Assembly (NCBI RefSeq): GCF_002777965.1
Contig: NZ_NGVR01000008.1
Span: 62,001-126,000, forward strand
Length of the DNA stretch: 64,000 nucleotides
Direction: 5' to 3'
From: Proteus columbae
GTDB taxonomy: Bacteria > Pseudomonadota > Gammaproteobacteria > Enterobacterales > Enterobacteriaceae
Shown: piece after piece, positions 49,890 through 58,252 of the stretch
Position numbering within the stretch: the first letter of the stretch is position 1
Layout of the letters: each line of letters begins with the position of its first letter
Notes under the pieces: generated by a model
The model's database searches: none
Told to the model about the DNA's origin: nothing
Seen by the model: only the letters and a program-made list of their open reading frames with translations
Translations under genes and position numbers: made by a program

Positions 49890-49949
49890 AAACTGACTTA
49901 TTATATGAAAGCATAACAATGATAATGTTATCATCATAATAGTCAGTTT
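49890..49949. repeat. Extended inverted repeat between sufE and ldtE
   Basis: AAACTGAC (49890-49897) pairs with GTCAGTTT (49942-49949); inward, TATTAT pairs with ATAATA, ATGA with TCAT, and TAACA with TGTTA around the loop ATGATAA, with single-base bulges. Almost all 60 bases fold into one stem, followed by TATTTTATTTCT. It also contains the alternative palindrome ATGATAATGTTATCAT. It may end suf transcription or serve as an operator for ldtE. Confidence 0.6.
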
Positions 49950-49977
49950 ATTTTATTTCTAACACACGGGATAAACG

Positions 49978-50895
49978 ATGAAAAAATGGTTAACTCTCTT
50001 GGGTGTATCGCTGCTAGGAATGAGTAGTCACTTGTCTTATGCGACAGAATATCTACTACCTGCTGATAACCAGCGTATTATTGGTGAAAATTTTTCATAT
50101 ATAGTTCCTGATGATAAGCGTTCACTAGAAACCATTGCGTCTGAATACCAAGTGGGATTGCTCAATATGATGGAAGCGAATCCTGGTATTGATCCTCTTT
50201 TGCCTGATGCAGGTAAAACCTTAACGATCCCATTACAGATGATTTTGCCTGATACTTTACATAAAGGTATTGTTATTAACCTTGCTGAATTGCGCCTTTA
50301 TTATTATCCAAAAGAGGGTGGAACGGTTGATGTTTACCCTATTGGAATTGGTCAATTAGGACGAGAAACACCTGAAATGGTGACATCGATTTCTCAATTA
50401 ATTAAAGATCCAACTTGGACTCCAACGGCGAATATTCGCAAAAACTATGCAGCTAAAGGGATCACGCTACCTGCTGTTGTTCCTGCTGGCCCTGAAAACC
50501 CAATGGGAGCATATGCCCTAAGATTGGCACATAGTCGAGGTGAATATCTTATTCATGGTACTAATGCTGATTTTGGTATTGGCTTAAGAGTGAGTTCGGG
50601 CTGTATTCGTTTAAGACCAAATGATATTGAGACGTTATTTAACGTGGTACCTAAAGGTAGCCGTGTTCAGGTAATCAATAAGCCGATTAAATTTACTGAA
50701 ACCGCAGACGGTAGACAGTTTATTGAAGTCCACCAACCACTATCACGTAATGAAGATGACGATCCACAAACTATGCCTCTTACATTCACGAAGCAATTTA
50801 ATGCTTGGTATGAGAGTGGTAAAGTGGATAAAGATAAAGTCGATGCAGAGCTTATTCGACGTTCTGGCATTCCTGTAGAGGTTACTGCTTACTAG
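49978..50895 (+). CDS. ldtE: L,D-transpeptidase LdtE (YnhG)
   Basis: A periplasmic cysteine transpeptidase that makes 3-3 (diaminopimelate-diaminopimelate) peptidoglycan crosslinks, or related bonds. It has 305 residues with a signal peptide (about 1-22, ending SYA), a LysM-like domain (about 40-88) and a YkuD domain (about 95-235). The YkuD motif is HGTN followed by LRVSSGCIRLRPNDIE with catalytic Cys209; Ser replaces the His of the common SHGC form, as in some family members. Position after sufE is as in E. coli. Confidence 0.9.
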   Translation: MKKWLTLLGVSLLGMSSHLSYATEYLLPADNQRIIGENFSYIVPDDKRSLETIASEYQVGLLNMMEANPGIDPLLPDAGKTLTIPLQMILPDTLHKGIVINLAELRLYYYPKEGGTVDVYPIGIGQLGRETPEMVTSISQLIKDPTWTPTANIRKNYAAKGITLPAVVPAGPENPMGAYALRLAHSRGEYLIHGTNADFGIGLRVSSGCIRLRPNDIETLFNVVPKGSRVQVINKPIKFTETADGRQFIEVHQPLSRNEDDDPQTMPLTFTKQFNAWYESGKVDKDKVDAELIRRSGIPVEVTAY

Positions 50896-50921
50896 TCAGT
50901 TTGGATGATATTATTAAAAAT

Positions 50922-50952
50922 AAAATAGGTGCTTCAGGCACCTGTTTTGTTT
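50922..50952 (+). terminator. Rho-independent terminator after ldtE
   Basis: AGGTGC and GCACCT pair around TTCAG, with an A-rich left flank and TGTTTTGTTTT after. Confidence 0.8.
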
Positions 50953-51008
50953 TAAGTTTCACAAAAATAACAAAAGACTTCTTTATAAAATCAATAGCGT
51001 TAAAAATG

Positions 51009-51043
51009 CCTTACTATCAAAATGTTTTCTATTGATAGTAAGG
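51009..51043 (+). promoter_or_regulatory. Perfect hairpin that contains the ribosome site of the next gene
   Basis: CCTTACTATCAA (51009-51020) and TTGATAGTAAGG (51032-51043) form a 12-pair perfect stem with an 11-base loop. The Shine-Dalgarno sequence TAAGG of the 51051 gene is the 3' end of the stem. Folding would hide the site, as in RNA thermometers and other translation switches; it might instead be an operator palindrome. Confidence 0.65.
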
Positions 51044-51050
51044 TATTTTA

Positions 51051-51575
51051 ATGAGAGTTTCAGTTAGTAATGAACATACGATAAAGAGAAATAATAATAT
51101 CACTTCTAGTGTGGGGGATGGTTTAGAGAGACTATTTAATAATTTATCTCAGGTGGAAAATAGCTGCAAAACGTTTTTATGTGGAGATAAAAAGCTAAAA
51201 AGTGAAAATATTCAATTAATGTGCAATGAGCTCCTTCAACGAGTCATTCCCAAAGAGGGATCGAGGAAATATGAGTTAATTGAAATAGAGGTTTTGCCTG
51301 ATATGGCGAGCTCTAGAGTCTCCTACACAAAATCTTCAAAGTCAGTGACTGAGCTGTTTAATATTCTAGAGAATGAATTTAAAAAAGTAAGTGATATGGA
51401 GTATTCTGTACTAACAATAACTCAGCAAAAAAGTGTTGATAAAATTAGGGATACATTTAGTCAGATATCTATTCAAGCTGATAAAAATATCAAATATAAT
51501 TCGCACTTAGCTACTAATTTTAATTTAAATGAGCGTATAAAAGCCCTGGGTATCGATAAACTTCACAATAATTAA
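51051..51575 (+). CDS. Unrecognised protein, 174 residues
   Basis: I do not recognise this protein. It is soluble by appearance: no signal peptide and no membrane segment, rich in Asn, Ser and Lys, with helical stretches (LERLFNNLSQVENSCK; VTELFNILENEFKKVSD; SVDKIRDTFSQISIQAD) that could pack as a bundle. TAAGG stands seven bases before the ATG but lies in a perfect hairpin. Codon use and AT content look higher than in its neighbours, and E. coli has nothing at this place, so it is probably a lineage-specific acquisition. It is convergent with lpp, with a shared terminator. Confidence 0.65.
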   Translation: MRVSVSNEHTIKRNNNITSSVGDGLERLFNNLSQVENSCKTFLCGDKKLKSENIQLMCNELLQRVIPKEGSRKYELIEIEVLPDMASSRVSYTKSSKSVTELFNILENEFKKVSDMEYSVLTITQQKSVDKIRDTFSQISIQADKNIKYNSHLATNFNLNERIKALGIDKLHNN

Positions 51576-51592
51576 TAACCTTATAAAAAACC

Positions 51593-51617
51593 AAAGCCCT
51601 AACATTGTTAGGGCTTT
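51593..51617. terminator. Bidirectional terminator between the 51.05-kb gene and lpp
   Basis: AAAGCCCTAAC and GTTAGGGCTTT form an 11-pair stem with a 3-base loop. The T run lies on the minus strand (GGTTTTTT), so it mainly serves lpp. Confidence 0.92.
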
Positions 51618-51665
51618 GCGATTAATACTTACCTAAAGCTGTTTTCAGCCTATTGGTGAGTCAAA

Positions 51666-51905
51666 TTACTTTTTATAAGTAGTGACTTGGTTATCTAAAC
51701 GCTGATTTGCACGAGCTGCTTCGTCGTAAGCTGATTTAGCTTCAGCGCGAGCAGATTGTACATCACCACTTAATTGCTGAACTTGAGTATTCAGGCGGCT
51801 TACATCAGAAGAGATTTGATCTAATTGTGCATTATTACTAGAAGAACAACCTGCTAATAAGCCTGAAGCCAGAATTACCGCACCTAGTACAAGTTTCGCT
51901 TTCAT
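51666..51905 (-). CDS. lpp: Major outer membrane lipoprotein (Braun lipoprotein)
   Basis: The abundant trimeric lipoprotein that ties the outer membrane to peptidoglycan. It has 79 residues with signal [20 protein letters not shown] (lipid Cys20). The mature part has heptad repeats ([21 protein letters not shown]) forming a coiled coil, and ends TTYKK, whose final Lys is the expected attachment point to diaminopimelate. ATG 51905 has GAGG eight bases upstream. The protein is two residues longer in the mature part than that of E. coli. It is the natural neighbour of ldtE, in a pathway of envelope crosslinking. Confidence 0.95.
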   Translation of the reverse strand: MKAKLVLGAVILASGLLAGCSSSNNAQLDQISSDVSRLNTQVQQLSGDVQSARAEAKSAYDEAARANQRLDNQVTTYKK

Positions 51906-52170
51906 AGTTACAACCTCTATTATTAGTTTGTGTAAAGGAACAAGTAGCATTTATATGAAACCATTAATAAGTATGGCACATATATAGGAAAATGCTGGAT
52001 TTATTTACCACATTCTACTGAACCATTAGTTGAACAATAGAAAAAATAACACCTAAAACGCAAATATTCAGTACAAAAAATGCGTGTTATTTCACAAAAG
52101 ATTTTTATTCATAAAAGTCTGATAGAAAAACATTTTATCTGTATTGTTTTATTGTTACTTATATTTATAG

Positions 52171-53229
52171 CTATAAAGCACTACCTAAATTTACTTTTAT
52201 GAAAATAGGTTCTATTTCATTTTTAAACGATTCAAGCGTAAATTTTTGGAAGTTGAGATCGTTATATCCCCTAAAAAAAAGTATTCCTCGTTCTAAATCG
52301 GTGAGTGTTGTCCATACTGAAAATTCGCTTGTATGAAGGGCTTTTAACGTGTTATTACCCAGTAAAGGATCGATTGTGGAATTTTTAGGGCGATCAAAAC
52401 GATTCATAATATGAGCTAGTTCAACAAGTTGTGTGTCTTGATCAGAAACTTGGTGATAATACGTTGTGTAGTAAACAGCACGAATAAATCTATCAACAGA
52501 AGTATCAGAGCTTGGCAATGTTACTAAAGCAATTCCACTATCTGGTTGTTTTACTTTAATATTTCCCAGTGTGCTGGTGGAAATATTAATATTAGAAAGG
52601 TGGGTGTAATTATTTAAGTTAGTAAGATGCCATGGAAATAATGGCCCATTGGTCATGCAATAAGTCGGATTATCATAAATATGCAATTTTCCTTCTGAAA
52701 CCTCAACAACAATACAGGCTCCCGTTTTATCATAAAAAGCATAATGGAAAGGGCTGGGCAAATTGCGCAATAGTAATAACTTTTGTGACCAAAATGCCGT
52801 TTTAGGGATATCTTGTTTTAATTCTTCAACGGTTGAATATTGTGCTAAAGCCCATTCGCCAATTGCGGCGATCGGCACTGAGGTTGAGTAGTTTTCTGGG
52901 GTAATATCATTTAGCTTTGAATCAGGAAGCATATTCAAGCTAAAAGAAAGCCCTTGTGTATTGACTCCTTCGAGTACGTCTTTTGTTCCTTCTAAATTAA
53001 TTGGTGCTGTAATGGCAATAAAAGGATATTTAGTGGCATATTTTAATCCTGGTGTACCATTGGGGGCGTTTTGTTGGAATGTATGGCCTTTAGGATAATA
53101 GGCAAATATTGAGGCAGGTTTGTCTGCTGAAAATTCCATTGTTCTACCATGATAAATGCGATTTTTCTTATCTTTGATCGCAAGGGTAGTACAAGCAAAA
53201 GCATGAGTATTTATTGTGCCATCAGACAT
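52171..53229 (-). CDS. Linear amide C-N hydrolase, choloylglycine hydrolase family
   Basis: A 352-residue Ntn-hydrolase of MEROPS family C59 (bile salt hydrolase/penicillin V acylase). The putative nucleophile is Cys13 in HAFACTTLAIKDKK; cleavage of the first 12 residues would free it. GRTMEFS gives the conserved Arg and GVNTQGLSFSLN the oxyanion Asn region. There is no secretion signal, so a cytosolic amidase is expected, unlike secreted penicillin V acylases. The substrate is unknown; candidates are bile salts, penicillin V or N-acyl homoserine lactones. It lies between lpp and pykF, which adjoin in E. coli, and has its own promoter. Confidence 0.82.
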   Translation of the reverse strand: MSDGTINTHAFACTTLAIKDKKNRIYHGRTMEFSADKPASIFAYYPKGHTFQQNAPNGTPGLKYATKYPFIAITAPINLEGTKDVLEGVNTQGLSFSLNMLPDSKLNDITPENYSTSVPIAAIGEWALAQYSTVEELKQDIPKTAFWSQKLLLLRNLPSPFHYAFYDKTGACIVVEVSEGKLHIYDNPTYCMTNGPLFPWHLTNLNNYTHLSNINISTSTLGNIKVKQPDSGIALVTLPSSDTSVDRFIRAVYYTTYYHQVSDQDTQLVELAHIMNRFDRPKNSTIDPLLGNNTLKALHTSEFSVWTTLTDLERGILFFRGYNDLNFQKFTLESFKNEIEPIFIKVNLGSAL

Positions 53230-53335
53230 TTTACATCCTTATTTTACTTACAATTAATAAAATAGCTTATTAAAAGCATAGAAGAAATGAGGACAGTAAG
53301 AGGGAAAAATCAGCAGAATAGAGAAAATAGAGAAA

Positions 53336-53365
53336 AGAAAAAACGCCACGATGACCGTGGCGTTT
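53336..53365 (-). terminator. Rho-independent terminator after pykF
   Basis: AAACGCCACG and CGTGGCGTTT pair around a 5-base loop, followed on the minus strand by a T-rich tract. Confidence 0.93.
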
Positions 53366-53387
53366 GAACTATTGACGTACTGTTAAA

Positions 53388-54800
53388 TTACAGAACGTGA
53401 ACAGATGAAGTATTTGTTGTACCGCTATCAACCAGCGCACCAGTAACCATAACAACACGCTCACCAGCATGAGCTAGACCACTTGCTAATGCGGCTTCTT
53501 TACCAATACGGTAGAAGTCGTCAGTAGAAGAGATTTCATTAACTAATTGCGTTGTTACACCTTTAACTAACAGTAACTGACGAGCTGTTTCTTCGTTGTT
53601 TGTTAATGCTAAGATTGGTGCAGTTGGGAAATATTTACGGATAGAACGTGCTGATTTACCACCGAAAGTTGCAACAACAATCAGAGGGGCATCTAAGTTT
53701 TCAGCCATTTCTACCGCACCGCGACAAACTGCTTCAGTTACACGTAATTTTGCAGCTGTTTGTTTGTAATCAAGGCGAGATTGCATGATACGGTCTGTAC
53801 GATCACAGATAGTTGCCATGATAGTTACAGCTTCTACTGGGTATTTACCTTTAGCACTTTCACCTGACAACATAACAGCATCAGTACCATCTAAGATAGC
53901 ATTCGCAACGTCACCCGCTTCAGCACGAGTAGGGCGTGGGTTTTTGATCATAGAATCTAACATTTGCGTTGCAGTGATAACCACTTTACGCGCAGCGTTA
54001 CATTTTTCGATCATCATTTTTTGTGCGAAGATAACTTCTTCAACTGGGATCTCAACACCTAAGTCACCACGAGCAACCATGATGCCGTCAGAGGCTTCTA
54101 AGATCTCATCAAAATTGTTTAAACCTTCTTGGTTTTCAATTTTTGAGATGATCATAATGTTTTCGCCACCGTGTGCATTTAAGTGAGCACGCATTTCTTC
54201 AACGTCTGAACGTTTACGAATAAATGATGCAGCAACGAAATCAACGCCTTGCTCGCAACCAAAGATAAGATCTTGTTTATCTTTTTCAGCTAATGCAGGT
54301 AAACCGATAGAAACGCCAGGTAAGTTAACACCTTTGTTTTCACCTAGGTCACCGTTGTTTAAAACTTCACAAACAACTTCTGTATCAGTTACAGCAGTTA
54401 CTTTCATGCCGATAAGACCATCATCAACTAAAACAGTGTTACCAACAGTTAAATCTTTAGCGAAACCTTCGTAAGTTACAGCAACGCGGTCTTTGTTACC
54501 CACAACAGTTTTGTCTGTGGTGAAAGTGAAAGTTTGACCAGCAACTAAAGTAACATCATTACCACCTTCTAATTTGATGGTACGAATTTCTGGGCCTTTA
54601 GTATCTAATAAGATAGCGGCTTTTTTGCCTGTTTTAGCGCAAACGTTACGCAGGTTTTTGATACGGTTGCCATGCTCTTCATAGTCACCGTGAGAGAAGT
54701 TTAAACGCATAACGTTCATGCCAGCGTCTAGTAATTGATTCAGTTTTTCTTCAGATTCGGTTTTTGGCCCGATGGTGCAAACAATTTTTGTCTTTTTCAT
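53388..54800 (-). CDS. pykF: Pyruvate kinase I (PykF)
   Basis: Makes pyruvate and ATP from PEP and ADP; the type I enzyme is activated by fructose 1,6-bisphosphate. It has 470 residues, as in E. coli PykF. It has [16 protein letters not shown] at the start, the catalytic Lys in IMIISKIEN, the K+/Mg2+ region [29 protein letters not shown] and the allosteric C domain with the phosphate loop [13 protein letters not shown] Cra-type site and a TATAAT box lie upstream, so expression is probably repressed by Cra when glycolytic flow is low. Confidence 0.97.
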   Translation of the reverse strand: MKKTKIVCTIGPKTESEEKLNQLLDAGMNVMRLNFSHGDYEEHGNRIKNLRNVCAKTGKKAAILLDTKGPEIRTIKLEGGNDVTLVAGQTFTFTTDKTVVGNKDRVAVTYEGFAKDLTVGNTVLVDDGLIGMKVTAVTDTEVVCEVLNNGDLGENKGVNLPGVSIGLPALAEKDKQDLIFGCEQGVDFVAASFIRKRSDVEEMRAHLNAHGGENIMIISKIENQEGLNNFDEILEASDGIMVARGDLGVEIPVEEVIFAQKMMIEKCNAARKVVITATQMLDSMIKNPRPTRAEAGDVANAILDGTDAVMLSGESAKGKYPVEAVTIMATICDRTDRIMQSRLDYKQTAAKLRVTEAVCRGAVEMAENLDAPLIVVATFGGKSARSIRKYFPTAPILALTNNEETARQLLLVKGVTTQLVNEISSTDDFYRIGKEAALASGLAHAGERVVMVTGALVDSGTTNTSSVHVL

Positions 54801-54995
54801 GGCAGTCTATTTAATGGTTGTATTGTAATGGATGAATAAGGATTAATGTCGCCGTTTTCTATTAACTGTATCAACGGTGCAAAACAGGATGTACAAGCTC
54901 ATCTCTAAGGGATAAGTTGCGCAACATGTTAATGATTCAGCAACATCATAAAAATCTTGTCACTATTTTGTATCACGGGTTGGTAGACATCTTAC

Positions 54996-55067
54996 ATTAT
55001 AGTCTATCACGATTCATTTGTTCTGTTTTCTAAAGATGCCCGTAAATCAATGCGCTGAAACCTTTCA
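54996..55067 (-). promoter_or_regulatory. pykF promoter region with Cra site
   Basis: On the minus strand TATAAT (54996-55001) provides a -10 box about 190 bases before pykF. GCTGAAACCTTTCA (55054-55067, plus strand) fits every position of the Cra consensus RSTGAAWCSNTHHW and lies about 70 bases upstream of the inferred start. The rest of the 54801-55267 gap holds no gene. Confidence 0.6.
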
Positions 55068-55267
55068 ACAAAATTATGTTTCGTATTATAGAGGTTAATT
55101 TCTATGAAGAAAATCGAAAAAAGGTAAATTTAAGTGATGTGATCAAAATACAGCACTGACTGCTTGTTTTTTAAGCAATTTGTTGCGCAATAAAATATTG
55201 CAAGCTAGATTAATTATTTTGTAGGGTAGGTAAGATGAGTAAAAATAAGAAAATAGAGAAAGAGAAA

Positions 55268-55344
55268 TGGTGCGTCCAAGTGGACTCGAACCACCGACCC
55301 CCACCATGTCAAGGTGGTGCTCTAACCAACTGAGCTATGGACGC
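55268..55344 (-). tRNA. tRNA-Val(GAC), copy 4 in transcription order
   Basis: A 77-base cloverleaf with encoded CCA. The anticodon stem CCACC/GGTGG encloses TTGACAT with GAC, reading valine codons GUC and GUU. It matches E. coli valV/valW except that the seventh acceptor pair is A-T in place of G-C. Confidence 0.97.
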
Positions 55345-55373
55345 ACTGTATTGAGATGTTGCCGAAACATAAA

Positions 55374-55450
55374 TGGTGCGTCCAAGTGGACTCGAACCAC
55401 CGACCCCCACCATGTCAAGGTGGTGCTCTAACCAACTGAGCTATGGACGC
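55374..55450 (-). tRNA. tRNA-Val(GAC), copy 3 in transcription order
   Basis: Identical to the other three copies over all 77 bases, and joined to its neighbours by the same 29-base spacer (ACTGTATTGAGATGTTGCCG and nine more bases on the plus strand). Confidence 0.97.
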
Positions 55451-55479
55451 ACTGTATTGAGATGTTGCCGAAACATAAA

Positions 55480-55556
55480 TGGTGCGTCCAAGTGGACTCG
55501 AACCACCGACCCCCACCATGTCAAGGTGGTGCTCTAACCAACTGAGCTATGGACGC
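55480..55556 (-). tRNA. tRNA-Val(GAC), copy 2 in transcription order
   Basis: Identical 77-base gene in the 106-base repeat unit of the cluster. Anticodon GAC and the terminal CCA are intact. Confidence 0.97.
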
Positions 55557-55585
55557 ACTGTATTGAGATGTTGCCGAAACATAAA

Positions 55586-55662
55586 TGGTGCGTCCAAGTG
55601 GACTCGAACCACCGACCCCCACCATGTCAAGGTGGTGCTCTAACCAACTGAGCTATGGACGC
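55586..55662 (-). tRNA. tRNA-Val(GAC), first copy transcribed
   Basis: Identical 77-base gene nearest the promoter. In E. coli two such genes (valV, valW) lie beside mdtK; four are present here in the same place. Confidence 0.97.
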
Positions 55663-55690
55663 ATTATCTATTGGGTGACAACGGGGACGA

Positions 55691-55719
55691 ATATTAACGA
55701 GATGATTCGATTCTGGCAA
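55691..55719 (-). promoter_or_regulatory. Promoter of the tRNA-Val cluster
   Basis: On the minus strand TTGCCA (55714-55719) and TAATAT (55691-55696) are spaced by 17 bases and followed by the GC-rich stretch TCGTCCCCG, the discriminator pattern of stringently controlled stable-RNA promoters. Confidence 0.75.
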
Positions 55720-55810
55720 GAGGAAAAACACAAATTTATATTCAACTGCTCGTATTTAAAGCTATTTGTTGATATTTGTGTCATTCCCTTGCCTAAATAA
55801 CCGTTTCTCT

Positions 55811-57184
55811 TTAACGCTCTGAGCGTAATAACACCACTTCATCAGATTGACGTTGGATCCACCAAATACGGGAACCCATCATAATTGCTGAGGCAGTTAA
55901 ACCTAGAATAAAGCCAATCCAGAAACCAGCAGGTCCCATAGCTTCAACAAAGTAGTTAGTACGTCCTAATATATAACCAGAAGGTAATCCAATTACCCAG
56001 TAGGCAATAAAGGTAATAAAGAAGATAGAGCGAGTATCTTTATAACCTCGTAATACACCGGAGCCAATAACTTGCACAGAATCTGATAACTGATAAAGCG
56101 CAGCGAATAACATAAGATGAGAAGCTAATGTCACCACTTCAATATTATCGTTATACATTAATGCGATTTTTTCTCTAAAGATGATAGAGAAAATTGCAGT
56201 ACAACTTGCCAACATTAGCCCAACAGCAAGTGCTGTAATGGCTGAAATGCGGGCTTGTTCTGTGGAGCGTTGTCCTAAATTATGACCCACACGAATTGTT
56301 GCTGCTATTCCCAATGAAAGAGGGAACATAAACATCAGGGAGCTAAAGTTAAGAGCTATCTGATGACTAGCAACCGCAGTAACGCCTAAAGGTGAAACTA
56401 ATAATGCAACAACGGCAAAGAGTGTTACCTCAAAGAATAAGGCTAAACCAACGGGTAATCCTAAAAATGTAATACGTTTTATCGTGTGGAAATCAGGGCT
56501 TACTAAACGTTTCTTTGGCATAACGTCACGTTGTGTCGGTGCTCGACGCACGTAATAACGCATCATTAAGAACATTGCCCAGAAAACAGAGGCCGTTGCA
56601 ACACCACAACCAATCCCCCCTAATTGTGGTGCGCCAAATTTACCGTAAATAAAAGCATAGTTAACAGGGATATTAATTAATAAGCCAATAAAACCAATTA
56701 TCATGCCAGGTTTTGTTTTAGATAATCCCTCACATTGGCTTCTTAATACCTGATAGTAAAGGCAACCCGGAGCACCCCACATAATGGCATGAATAAATCC
56801 AATGGCCTTTTCGGCTAATTCAGGTTCGATATCATGTTGCGCTTCAATAATAAAACGGCTGTTATAAAGAATAGCAATGACCATGATTGATAAGAAAGTG
56901 GCGAGCCAAAACCCTTGCTGTGTACGATTAGCAATGTGTTTTCGTTGTCCTGAACCATTTAATTGTGCAACGATTGGGGTTAATGCCATTAATATGCCTT
57001 GACCTAATAAAATCGTTGGTAACCAAATAGACGTACCTACTGCCACCGCCGACATTTCTGTGGCATTTACAGCCCCCGCCATGACAGTATCAACCACACC
57101 CATTGCTGTTTGGGAAAATTGCGCGATGATAACGGGGATACCGAGAGCAAGTAAGCTACGCGCTTCTCTTATGTACTTCTGCAC
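55811..57184 (-). CDS. mdtK: MATE family multidrug efflux pump MdtK
   Basis: An Na+-coupled multidrug exporter (NorM type) of the inner membrane. It has 457 residues and twelve helices in two six-helix halves, the same length as E. coli Mdt[26 protein letters not shown] in helix 1 and [20 protein letters not shown] in helix 7 are family blocks. The start is GTG, with AAGGTG five bases upstream. It lies between the tRNA-Val cluster and divergent ribE, as in E. coli. Confidence 0.95.
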   Translation of the reverse strand: MQKYIREARSLLALGIPVIIAQFSQTAMGVVDTVMAGAVNATEMSAVAVGTSIWLPTILLGQGILMALTPIVAQLNGSGQRKHIANRTQQGFWLATFLSIMVIAILYNSRFIIEAQHDIEPELAEKAIGFIHAIMWGAPGCLYYQVLRSQCEGLSKTKPGMIIGFIGLLINIPVNYAFIYGKFGAPQLGGIGCGVATASVFWAMFLMMRYYVRRAPTQRDVMPKKRLVSPDFHTIKRITFLGLPVGLALFFEVTLFAVVALLVSPLGVTAVASHQIALNFSSLMFMFPLSLGIAATIRVGHNLGQRSTEQARISAITALAVGLMLASCTAIFSIIFREKIALMYNDNIEVVTLASHLMLFAALYQLSDSVQVIGSGVLRGYKDTRSIFFITFIAYWVIGLPSGYILGRTNYFVEAMGPAGFWIGFILGLTASAIMMGSRIWWIQRQSDEVVLLRSER

Positions 57185-57492
57185 GCATACACCTTTATTT
57201 ATTATAAGAAAAAGAAAGGAAGAGAACGAACGTCGTATTGTTAAAATGACGTAAAGAGATCCTCAAGACCGCTTATTCTAATGATAAAAGTTTAATTAGC
57301 AACGAAAGAAGTTTAGCTTTTCAAACACAGGATTTTGATAATTTATTAGGTGTTTTTACGTTATATTTAACGGCAATAATCGATAAGGAATAAATGCGAT
57401 AATTGTTCCTTTGTATTAATACGAGCTATGTTATCCTTAATAGCATAAGCCTAAAATGAGTTTACCAGTTTATCGATCCAAGGAGATGTAAG
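57185..57492. other. Divergent promoter region mdtK/ribE
   Basis: The 308 bases hold no gene and no FMN riboswitch elements. AAGGAGATGTAAG directly before ribE is its ribosome site. No operator was recognised. Confidence 0.4.
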
Positions 57493-58164
57493 ATGTTTAC
57501 AGGTATTGTTCAGGGAAAAGGGCGGGTTATTGCTATCGAAGATAAAGGCGATTTTCGTACCCATATCATTGAATTACCCAACGAGTTAGTCGGCAATTTA
57601 GAAACAGGCGCTTCTGTTGCAAATAATGGTTGCTGTTTAACGGTCACTAAAATTGAAGGTACGCATATTAGCTTTGATTTAGTGAAAGAGACATTACGTT
57701 TAACTAACCTTGGTGAATTAAAAGTCGGCTCTGAAGTAAATATTGAACGTGCGGCTAAGTATGGTGATGAAATTGGTGGTCATGTAATGTCTGGTCATAT
57801 TGTAACAACCGCTGAAGTTGCCAAAATTATTACATCAGAAAATAATTTACAAATTTGGTTTCGTATCTTTGATAAAGCATTAATGAAGTACATTTTACAC
57901 AAAGGTTTTATTGGTATTGATGGAATAAGCCTAACTGTGGGCGATGTGATTAATAACCGTTTTTGTGTCCATTTAATCCCGGAAACCCGTGATAGAACGA
58001 CATTAGGTCGAAAACGCCTTGGTGATAAAGTCAATATAGAGCTTGATCCTCAAACTCAGGCAATTGTCGATACAGTAGAGCGCGTTATGGCACAACAAGC
58101 ACAGCAACAAGCTTTATTAGCAGCACAACAAATTGAAAATGAAGAGCAAGCTTCACATAATTAA
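57493..58164 (+). CDS. ribE: Riboflavin synthase alpha subunit
   Basis: Turns two 6,7-dimethyl-8-ribityllumazines into riboflavin. The gene is called ribC in E. coli and ribE elsewhere. It has 223 residues, with two homologous lumazine-binding domains (about 1-97 and 98-195): MFTGIVQGKGRV opens the first and GHVMSGHIVTTAEV the second. The C-terminal tail (QQAQQQALLAAQQIENEEQA) is about ten residues longer than in E. coli and Gln/Ala-rich. Confidence 0.95.
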   Translation: MFTGIVQGKGRVIAIEDKGDFRTHIIELPNELVGNLETGASVANNGCCLTVTKIEGTHISFDLVKETLRLTNLGELKVGSEVNIERAAKYGDEIGGHVMSGHIVTTAEVAKIITSENNLQIWFRIFDKALMKYILHKGFIGIDGISLTVGDVINNRFCVHLIPETRDRTTLGRKRLGDKVNIELDPQTQAIVDTVERVMAQQAQQQALLAAQQIENEEQASHN

Positions 58165-58200
58165 TGATTAATGTTGTTGCTCTTAAAAGAGAATCAAAGA

Positions 58201-58231
58201 AAAAGCCAGTTTATCAATCAAACTGGCTTTT
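58201..58231. terminator. Bidirectional terminator between ribE and cfa
   Basis: AAAAGCCAGTTT and AAACTGGCTTTT form a 12-pair stem with A and T flanks, placed between convergent genes. Confidence 0.93.
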
Positions 58232-58252
58232 CTCTTTTTATAAAAAGAATAA

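Noticed and set aside
55268..55662. CRISPR array
   Set aside because: The regular repeats are four tRNA-Val genes with identical spacers; CRISPR spacers would differ.
55585..55800. 71-codon plus-strand frame (SGLEPPTPT type)
   Set aside because: This is the well-known false protein made by reading the antisense of a tRNA gene.
57185..57492. FMN riboswitch upstream of ribE
   Set aside because: None of the conserved RFN blocks is visible; in E. coli the element is upstream of ribB.
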